Positions 1 to 6,144 of a stretch of 12,047 bases of DNA are shown here, one piece after another. This DNA is from Pinguiococcus pyrenoidosus (taxonomy: Eukaryota > Sar > Pinguiophyceae > Pinguiochrysidales > Pinguiochrysidaceae), in assembly GCA_019677205.1 (NCBI GenBank), contig JAAMXY010001038.1, positions 3,007 through 15,053 on the forward strand. The letters run 5' to 3'. The translations under genes and the position numbers were made by a program. Below the pieces are notes generated by a model. That model searched no databases. It was not told where the DNA came from and saw only the letters and a program-made list of their open reading frames with translations. Each line of letters starts with the position of its first letter. Position 1 is the stretch's first letter.

Positions 1-4
1 GGGG

Positions 5-43
5 AGCGAAAGGAGGGAGCGAAAGGAGGGAGCGAAAGGAGGG
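5..43. repeat. 13-bp tandem repeat, three perfect copies
   Basis: The unit AGCGAAAGGAGGG occurs three times head to tail (5-17, 18-30, 31-43). The unit length is not a multiple of three. The array lies just downstream, on the minus strand, of a probable splice donor at 91-90, so it most likely sits inside an intron of the Argonaute-like gene. On that strand it reads as a pyrimidine-rich CCCTCCTTTCGCT array. The minus frame is nevertheless open through it to the window edge, so coding use is not excluded. Confidence 0.9.
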
Positions 44-91
44 ATTGTCAAACGACGGAGAGGGTTTTTGTCGTCCAGACGGCCTACATAC

Positions 92-727
92 CGAGAAGTG
101 GTCGAAAGGGCCGGCTCTTTCCAAGATTCTCTCGGTCTGGTTGCTCCAGCGCTGCAGGGGCTGGCCGGGCTGCAGGCCCAGCACCCGCGCCACGTAGTCC
201 GGCTTGGTCCGGCCCTTGTGCTCCACGTAGATGGGCGGCAGCGACTTGTCTATTCGGTAGCCGTTGGTCCGCGGATCGAAGACCTTCTGGCGCTCCGCCC
301 GATAGAACGTGATCTGCAGCGGCCGGTCGTCCAGCACTGGCTCGGCGCACAGCACGGTGACTTTGCCTCCATCGTGCTCGATCTTCCGGACGTCCACGCC
401 GAGGTATCGGTGCATTTCGTACCACTGGCGAATGGCGTCGCGCAGCGTTTCGGGAGAGTCGCGATTCCAGCGCTTCTCGGCGATGCCACTGCTGTCTACG
501 ATGGCCTGGCCGGCCTGCGGGCCGATCACTTTGAATTGCGAGAAACCACGCACAAGCGGTTAACGTGCGGCTCAGAACGCAACTCTCGATCTTTCATCTG
601 AGGATTTTCGGGCGTCGGAGATGCGGAAGTTGCGACTGCGGCACGTACGTTTGCTTCGGAACTCGACGGAAGTCACAAAAGGTCCGTTGCTCTTCACCAC
701 GCTGGACAGCTGGCCAAAATCGGACGC
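92..727 (-). CDS. Probable Argonaute-like protein, PAZ-region fragment (two exons, partial)
   Basis: I read two exons on the minus strand: 727-649 and 528-92, joined by a 120-nt GT-AG intron. Exon 1 follows a good acceptor (a pyrimidine stretch then CCCGCAG at 728-730) and ends before GTACGT. Its single leftover base pairs with the two leading bases of exon 2, so the frame is kept across the join. Exon 2 reads 145 codons and ends in TTCTCG before GTATGT at 91. The protein includes GPQAGQAIVDSSGIAEKRW, which resembles the linker before PAZ in Argonautes. It continues with LQITF, then LPPIYVEHKGRTKPDYV, then LGLQPGQPL and SNQT. The order LP-x-(I/V)-x-V, K-P-x-Y, PGQ and QT is the usual end of a PAZ domain, which binds the 3' end of a guide RNA. 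The PIWI part would lie beyond the left edge and the N-terminus is not found. The family call rests on motif order only; a diverged unrelated protein is possible. Confidence 0.45.
529..648 (-). other. Predicted 120-nt GT-AG intron in the Argonaute-like gene
   Basis: The donor is GTACGT, starting at 648. The acceptor is TTCAAAG, ending at 529. A CGTTAAC sequence near the acceptor could serve as branch site. Without splicing, the frame upstream of the PAZ-like exon meets two stops. With splicing, one base of exon 1 plus two of exon 2 make a leucine codon and the frame runs on. Confidence 0.5.
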
Positions 728-1152
728 CTGCGGGACAGAGACGCAGTTTAAACGCGCGAGAAGCCCGCGCAAACTTCATGCGCCCCGAGCACCTCAAGCA
801 CAGGCAAGATGAGCAGCGCGACAGAGACACGTGCGCAGAGGCGCCAGAACACGGGAGCGGTCATGCTTCGTGGCTGGCGGTCGCATCCGCGCGGAGGCTG
901 CACGACGTGCGTAGGACGCAGCGCAAGCGCCAGATGCGTCGACGTCGTTGTGGATCCCCACGGCGGTCGCAATGCATAGCCGAAGAACAAGTTGAATGCC
1001 TTGTTGAAGAAGCGGACAGAGACAAAACTGGGGGGGGAGAGTTGTTTTGATCGAGCTTTTTGCATTTCTAGGGCCGCTCACGGACGCTTGAGGCTAAGTG
1101 CTAGAGGTGTGATAAGAAAATAATTACATTTTGATATGAGCTTCAAAATACC
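728..1152. other. Stretch with no supported gene
   Basis: Upstream (minus sense) exons of the Argonaute-like gene should lie here, but I cannot place them. A minus frame is open from 1065 to 748 without recognisable motifs. A run of seven Gs lies near 1030. I see no RNA gene or further repeat. Confidence 0.4.
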
Positions 1153-1207
1153 ATATCCCTCTTCTTCGGCCGGAATTCCGAGCCGCGCCGGAGCGGTTTG
1201 TGACAGA
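1153..1207 (+). repeat. Left arm of a perfect 55-bp inverted repeat
   Basis: This segment is the exact reverse complement of 3878-3932. It starts ATATCCCTCTTCTTCGG and ends GGTTTGTGACAGA. A TA dinucleotide lies at 1154-1155; counting inward from it, the arm begins TCCCTC. Past the arm the two copies still look alignable but diverged, for example TCACGACAAAAGTT on the left against ATCACGAAAGTT on the right. The arm runs into a small imperfect palindrome, GTGAC-9 nt-GTCAC, at 1200-1218. Confidence 0.93.
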
Positions 1208-1574
1208 AGGATTGTCACGACAAAAGTTTGGGAATCCCGATCTTCTCTCCCGCCATTCTGCGTGTGGGAAGATGCACCGCCACTCTCCCCCATAGAGTTC
1301 ACAGTGCTAAAAATGGAGCAAAATGGATATAACACGGTCAGTTGTGCATCGCTGCAAAAGTTGGCTGGAAAATGAGGCTTCTATGAGGCAGGCGCGGCCA
1401 TTGTTGAACAGGGAATTGACGAATGTTCTGCTGCGCCTGTTTGCAGCTCTTTCGGAAGGAAGATCGCCTTGTCCGGCGCCCTAGCTCGCACCACCTATCT
1501 CAGAGCTTTTGAAGAGCATTCAGACGGAGTGGCAAGCTCGGACGCGGCGGTCATGACATCAAAGCAGTGCGTGA
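1208..1574. other. Stretch with no supported gene between the left arm and the Tudor-like relic
   Basis: This stretch has stops in all plus frames. The only structure I see is the palindrome that begins inside the left arm (GTGAC/GTCAC) and an arm-like continuation to about 1230. It might hold the 5' region of the Tudor-like gene. Confidence 0.35.
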
Positions 1575-2448
1575 CGTGCCGGATTCCTACAAAGCTTCGA
1601 GCTCGTTCGGACGGCGTCCTCTTCTAGCTCCACAGTGACTTCGGCGCGATCGTCGTGGTGCGGCAGGTCTCGGTTCATGCAGAGACAATGGTATGGTGGC
1701 TACATCTCCACCTACGACGCGCAAAGGGGGCGTCATTGTGTCGACTACTACGACGGCGATTATGAATGGATCAACCTCTTCGAGGAAGCTGATCGCGTGC
1801 AGATGCACAACGGCGACGTCTGAGCGGATTTCGACATGGTCGAGAAATTTGAGATGGCCGTAGAGAGGAAAAGGTCGCAAGATTTGAAACTCCGAAGGAA
1901 GCTCACCCAGGAAATCTTCAGAGAGCGCGACGAGCACGGCATTGCCCCTGCTAGAGGAGGTGCACAAGTCTAGTACGATGGGCGCATCGCGAGACGGGCA
2001 AGATGGAGCTTAGGAACGAAGACTTGGACCGCCGGGAAGAAGACCTGGACTCGGACAGCAGCCTTTTCTGGCGCCGAAGGGACGTCGACACGGTCGTCGC
2101 GGTGCCCAAGGAGGATCCCGATGGGATACTAGCCGTGGAGACAAGCGCAACCAGGCGAAGCGTCGACTTCAGATTATGGAATGCATTCAATATCACAACG
2201 ATATCGGCCAAAGCCTGCTAATGAAGCACACAAAAGCACAGGAGAGGCTGGAGGGCACGAGGAACCCGACCGAGCACGGCGGTACGACTGCGAAGCAGCT
2301 GCCGAATGCGAAGCGAGACTACCGTGACGCGTTGGATGCACTGCGTGAGAGCTCCCCTCTCCAAACTCTGCTGGCGGCCGTCAACAGCGCAAGGGAAGGA
2401 TGGACGGAAGTAGAGGTGTCCGACAGCGAAGAGCTCGGCTACACATGA
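1575..2448 (+). pseudogene. Decayed Tudor-like domain gene
   Basis: One plus frame is open from 1575 to a TGA at 1821-1823, with an ATG at 1677. It contains QWYGGYISTYDAQRGRHCVD followed by YYDGDYEWINLFEE. This is the W-x-G, then YDDGD-x-EW-x-x-L pattern of Tudor-like modules in chromatin proteins (established family knowledge), where an aromatic cage usually reads methylated residues. The same frame continues after the TGA for 49 charged, helix-like codons (MVEKFEMAVERKRSQDLKLR) to a TAG at 1971. Coding-like, highly charged sequence then appears in a second frame (2003-2221) and a third (to a TGA at 2446-2448, ending WTEVEVSDSEELGYT). No GT-AG introns obviously repair these changes, so I read it as a pseudogene. 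A poorly resolved multi-exon gene is the alternative. Confidence 0.5.
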
Positions 2449-3562
2449 GAGCTGATCGACGGCCCGCGAGGGTCAGAGGATCTGACAATGAAGAGGCAAT
2501 GGGAGCGACTTGAGAATGAGCCACTTCCTTTGCCTGCTGCTTCGCCTTCGGGGTCTCCTCGGTGGGATCCGCAACCGTGCACACGCCGTGAAAGGGATCC
2601 TCGCCCTTCTGCACCTTGTCTATCCAACTGATCAACTCGATCATGCCAGCCCTCTCGTCGGGATCTCTCGTTAACAGCCGCTGCACAATCTCATAGAAGT
2701 CGCGCGAGAATCCGCGCCCACCAGGGAAGGCGAAGTGGCCGTTCAAGAGATTCAATGTGAGCACGCCCTCGGTCGCGTTCTCAGGCGGTCCATTCGCAAA
2801 GGCCATGGCGAAGAGGAGGCAGCCAAAGGACCAGCAGTCCGTCTTCTCGGACACCGTGCACTCGCTCGGCGTGTCGTAGAGCTCCGGCGCTTGGTAGGGC
2901 GCCGTCGTGTGGCTTTGCGCCCACTCCTGCACCTCGAGCGCTTCTACCGGGCTTGTCACCACCTGCCGGGCCGGCGAGGTGGAGCCCCGGTCCGTCAGCG
3001 CCGCTTCGATGGTCTTGCCGTCCACTGCGGTGCGCACGAGCGCATTGTGCGGCTTGATGTCATTGTGTCGCAGGCCAGCCGCTTGCAGGGCATGCAGCCC
3101 CAGGGCTGCCTACAGCGCGATGTGGAGGAGCATCTGCTCGGAGAAGGGCGGCTCGTCCGTGCCTTGACGCGCTCGATGTCGTTGCTGAGCGCCCGATCGT
3201 ACAGCGGCAGCAGAAGCAGCGCTTCGGTCTTATGCGCCTCCACGCGCTGCTCCGCGAAGGCCAGCAGCCGCACGATACTGGTGTGGTGCACCTGGCGGAG
3301 CGCGCGCACCTTGTTCTCCACCTCCTCGTGCAGCTCCTTGCTCTGAATGATCATGCGCTTCAGGGCGAAGCGGCCCTTCTTGGAGGCTACTCGGCGCGGC
3401 GACGCCGGCACGCCTCGCTCGCACTCCTCCACGACGGAGACGTAGGCGAAGCCGCCTTCGGCCAGGTGCGTCGCCTCTCTAACGTGGCACTTCTTTCCAA
3501 GGCGGGAGTTGAGCCCTCCATGTCAAGGAGGGCTCGTGTCGCCTCGAGGACGTCCCGTCCGG
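2381..3562 (-). pseudogene. Disrupted STK16/NAK-family serine/threonine kinase
   Basis: STK16-type kinases act at Golgi and membrane-traffic steps (family knowledge). In order, the minus strand shows: the glycine loop LAEGGFAYV near 3462-3439; the ATP lysine in FALKRM at 3360-3358; LLLLPLYDRALSNDIERVK; the catalytic loop LRHNDIKPHNALV, with HND in place of HRD and its Asp at 3061-3059; TDRG in place of DFG/DLG (Asp 2992-2990); APYQAPELYD; and TDCWSFGCLLFAMAF. LEVQEW before the APE motif matches the STK16 pattern (LTLQDW). There are two lesions: a frame change near 3155-3170, after DIERVK, and an in-frame TAG at 3110-3112 just before the catalytic loop. The N-terminal frame also stops at a TGA near 3520 with no ATG, although a good acceptor (TTTTGCAG) ends at 3563. 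The open frame runs past the kinase domain to 2381, overlapping the end of the facing Tudor-like relic. Confidence 0.72.
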
Positions 3563-3589
3563 CCTGCAAAACGAGAGGACAAGTTGGTC

Positions 3590-3799
3590 CTAGGCATTAA
3601 AATCAGACCTCAGAGCCTCAGGATGGCACGCATCGAGCAATATCGCCAAAGATGCCGTCGCATGCAAGCATCTGCCGGCCGAGAGGCGATCTTCTGCACG
3701 CCGCTTCGGATCAAAGTCTACTTCTTCGAAGACGTTGAGCCAATCCCCACAACCTTCAACAACTCTACGATCTACCTGCATGTTTTCAGCGCTAGACAT
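3590..3799 (-). pseudogene. Small ORF with a second Tudor-like motif
   Basis: From an ATG at 3799-3797 this minus frame encodes about 69 residues, including VVEGCGDWLNVFEEVDFDP. WLNVFEE matches WINLFEE of the plus-strand Tudor-like relic; over those seven codons 18 of 21 bases agree (3722-3742 against 1767-1787). Both motifs lie inside the inverted repeat and point inward. It could be a remnant of the same gene family, or a first exon of the kinase gene: a GT lies just before its end and an acceptor at 3563. The splice that would follow does not give the kinase frame, so I treat it as a relic. Confidence 0.35.
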
Positions 3800-3877
3800 T
3801 CCACAAGAAGGCCGCAAGAGGCGGCGGGCGAGGCGCGTTTTGCGAAGCGAATCGAGAATTTTAACTTTCGTGATCTC

Positions 3878-3932
3878 TCTGTCACAAACCGCTCCGGCGC
3901 GGCTCGGAATTCCGGCCGAAGAAGAGGGATAT
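3878..3932 (-). repeat. Right arm of the 55-bp inverted repeat
   Basis: This segment is the exact reverse complement of 1153-1207. It begins TCTGTCACAAACC and ends GAAGAGGGATAT, with TA at 3930-3931. It lies about 80 bases upstream of the ATG at 3799 on the minus strand and about 200 bases upstream of the DDE transposase relic on the plus strand. It could therefore belong to either neighbour. Confidence 0.93.
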
Positions 3933-4133
3933 CAGGATCGAAATGTTTCAATCCGTTTTCAGATGTATAGCCTCCTGAATTTGAAAGGAATTTTGGCGCG
4001 AACAAGGCATTTTGCATCGTTTTGCTTTTGCAAGCCGCAGCCAGGCCCAATTTCTCGAGTCTCAAGACCTTCATCTGTTGCCAGGTATGCATTCTAACAG
4101 ATCCGCACGAGAGACTTAGTATCCTACTTAGAT

Positions 4134-4731
4134 TTGTGGCGCTGCAGGATGCGTTGTTGCACCCACCCTCTCTTCAATGGCGACGAAGCGCTCAAAAGGT
4201 CTCTTCTTCAGCTCTTTTGCAAGAGTTGTCAAGCGCAGTGGCATAGAATTTACTTTGCTAGCCCATGCGAAGCTTCTGCTGAGCAACTGGAGCAGCTGAG
4301 TGCCGAAATTCTGGCTTTACTTGACACACCGAGGTCGGAGCGCAAGCGGAAGCCACCGGGGAATCCGATGATTCTCATCTTTGAGTCGTGGATAAACAAG
4401 GTCCTACTGCCGTTTATGAAAGGGAGGCACGCGATTCTGCTTATGGACAACTTTAGCGTCCACACGGATGACGGAGATCGTCGAGAGCCTGCGGGCGAAC
4501 AACATCTTCATCATCTTCACGCCCAAGAATTGCACGAGCGTCGCTCAACCTTGCGACGCTCGCTTCAATGCTCACATTAAAAGGGAGCTGAGACGGCTTT
4601 GGCGGGAGTTCATCAACGCGCTGCCTGTGGAGGAGCTTCCTCGGCCGTCCGCTTCCGAGTGGTTGGCGACATGGGCGCTTCGGCAGAGTCGCTCGGGACT
4701 GACTCCGAACTCATCTGGACACGGCAACTAG
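4134..4731 (+). pseudogene. Frameshifted pogo/Tigger-type DDE transposase fragment
   Basis: DDE_1 transposases (pogo, Tigger, jerky; also the source of CENP-B) cut and paste DNA at TA sites. The first frame carries ESWINKVLLPFMKGRHAILL followed by MDNFSVHT, the second catalytic Asp in its usual LLxDNxxxH setting. Near 4466 the reading moves to the next frame, with EIVESLRANNIFIIFTPKN and then CTSVAQPCDARFNAHIK. The TPxNxTSxxQPxD stretch is the family's third catalytic site. A one-base change explains the shift. The N-terminal helix-turn-helix and the first Asp are not seen, so it is truncated as well as shifted. A further open stretch in another frame to about 4781 (SELIWTR) suggests a second shift near the end. 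I see no matching terminal repeats around it apart from the nearby arm at 3878-3932. Confidence 0.75.
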
Positions 4732-4734
4732 CAC

Positions 4735-6040
4735 AAGCGAACTTCACACACCTCGCACTCACCACACACGAGCTGACCTGACTACTATTTTTTTATCAAC
4801 TCTCTGGAGCCTCTCTCGTTTGAACTCGAGCTTACTCACGAAAGACCTTCCGGAACCTTCCGGAGGAAGGCCTCCAGCTCTTTCGAACAAGAACCCATAT
4901 CCAAAACCGGAACCCGGCGGCTCCACCCAACCCCAACCAACCGAGGGGAACGGAGAGCGCGGACTGTGACGAGCTCTGATCGGTGGGAATCTGCGTGGGA
5001 AAGTTGCAGCGTCAGATGGACTTTCAACCAGGGCGTGGATTGGTGGATCGTTGTTGAGGTTCAAGTTTGCTCGGCCAGTGGCATGCGCGATCGGTGGGAA
5101 ACCTCAAGTCGTGTTGGCCCGCTGCAGGCAAGTTCACTGGCCAGCTGACGTACCAGGCGAAGCGGCTCGGAGGATTCGTCCACGGACTCCACGTCAGCTT
5201 GCGTCTGCTGGATTCTGGCCCGGTTTTCCCGGCCGCGGCGGCAGCGGGGGGGCCAGCCTATGCCCCGATTGACGGCGTTGAACCCAGCTGGCCCATCTGC
5301 TTGGGCGTCAGTGACGCTCAATGCGATTGAGTGGGTTCTCGGACGGGTGCGTGTGTACGCAGATTGTGCGCATCCGCCCTGAGTGATGGTCGCGAGCCGA
5401 AGCGCCACCCAATGGAGCGCCTCCGAGCGTTGCCCACCCACGTTCGCCGTTAGCGCGCTATGCCATTCCCAAGCTGTAAGTTGCAGTAAACACGCATGGA
5501 CCAATCGGCCGCGGGAGCTCTGCGCACACCCGCCACACGCTCTCGGGCAGCTTGCTTCAATATACGGTCGGGCAACAAACCGACTTACGCGCTGGGAGCC
5601 ACCTCCATGCACTAGCACAAGCAAGCGATTCGCTTCCTGGGCAACTCTAGAGCCATAGAACGAGGTGATCTCCAGGCTCCTCCAATGGGAGCGCATCTAC
5701 GTGCGCAGGCCCGGTGCGCTCCCGTAGGATGCACCAGCAGCGCAACAAGGGAAAGCAGACGGCCCGGGTTGCAGGTTTTGCGCCGAGGAGCCTCGAAGGC
5801 TGCAGCCTCCGCGCGCGCCGTTCGCCCCCCCCACGCCGCCCCGAGGCCTTCCGAGCACATCGGCGTTGGACCGAGCACGACGTGTCCTGGGCAGCTTGGC
5901 GCTCCGCGGCCGAAAAGCGACCCTCGACTTCCACGGACGCGCGCCGCCCGCGTTCAAACGCACGAGCTGAGCAGTCCTCCGCACGCAGCAGCAGCAAAGT
6001 GGCACTTCCGCCGCGTCGCGCGCGTAGAATCCCCCGTAGA
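4735..6040. other. 1.3-kb stretch without a supported gene
   Basis: Open frames here are in GC-rich sequence and show no domain or believable composition. This includes a minus frame at 5061-5696 and Arg/Pro-rich frames from 5650 on. Small details: CCTTCCGG twice near 4846-4865, a direct repeat GATCGGTGGGAA at 4978-4989 and 5089-5100, and a GC-rich stretch at 5220-5260. It may hold the WD40 gene's promoter and 5' leader. Confidence 0.4.
4978..5100. repeat. 12-bp direct repeat, copies 111 bp apart
   Basis: GATCGGTGGGAA occurs at 4978-4989 and 5089-5100. GTGGGAAA also recurs between them, near 4996-5003. The meaning is unknown and it could be chance. Confidence 0.35.
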
Positions 6041-6121
6041 ATGGCGCCCGGACAGGAGCTCAGCGACGAGGTGCGCCATCCGCCGCGGCTCAGTGCCCAA
6101 ACCCCCCCGTGTTCACACACG

Positions 6122-6144
6122 TTCCCCGCCTCCCCTTCCAACAG
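6122..6144 (+). promoter_or_regulatory. Pyrimidine tract and AG directly before the WD40 ATG
   Basis: A C/T run ending CCAACAG abuts the ATG at 6145. It looks like a 3' splice site. A possible short first exon is ATG at 6041 to GAG at 6070, followed by GTGCGC; that would keep frame (MAPGQELSDE joined to MATALPAS) across a 74-nt intron. A spliced-leader acceptor or an initiator-type promoter are the alternatives. Confidence 0.45.

Larger units (their letters stand above)
1156..3929. mobile_element. Candidate TA-flanked inverted-repeat element carrying decayed host-type genes
   Basis: The interval is bounded by 55-bp perfect inverted repeats, each with TA immediately outside (1154-1155 and 3930-3931). 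Tc1/mariner/pogo elements insert at TA. No transposase is found inside; instead there are remains of a Tudor-like gene and an STK16-like kinase gene. A pogo-like transposase relic lies 200 nt outside the right arm. The layout resembles a non-autonomous element that captured host gene pieces. It could equally be two separate repeat copies in opposite orientation, or an inverted duplication of a promoter-bearing segment. The short palindromic TA cannot prove a target duplication. Confidence 0.4.

Noticed and set aside
92-528. Spc25-like kinetochore C-terminal domain as an alternative for the left-edge exon
   Set aside because: The stretch YLGVDVRKIEHDGG followed by LQITF loosely recalls Spc25. 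The later KPDYV, LQPGQPL and SNQT order fits PAZ better, and the exon continues beyond where Spc25 would end.
1587-1967. 126-codon open frame on the minus strand
   Set aside because: It lies opposite the Tudor-like frame, whose motif (YYDGDYEWINLFEE) is recognisable. The minus product has no domain and looks like the complement of coding sequence.
5061-5696. 211-codon open frame on the minus strand
   Set aside because: It has no recognisable domain, many Cys/Arg/Ser residues and scattered low-frequency residues typical of a chance frame in GC-rich DNA.
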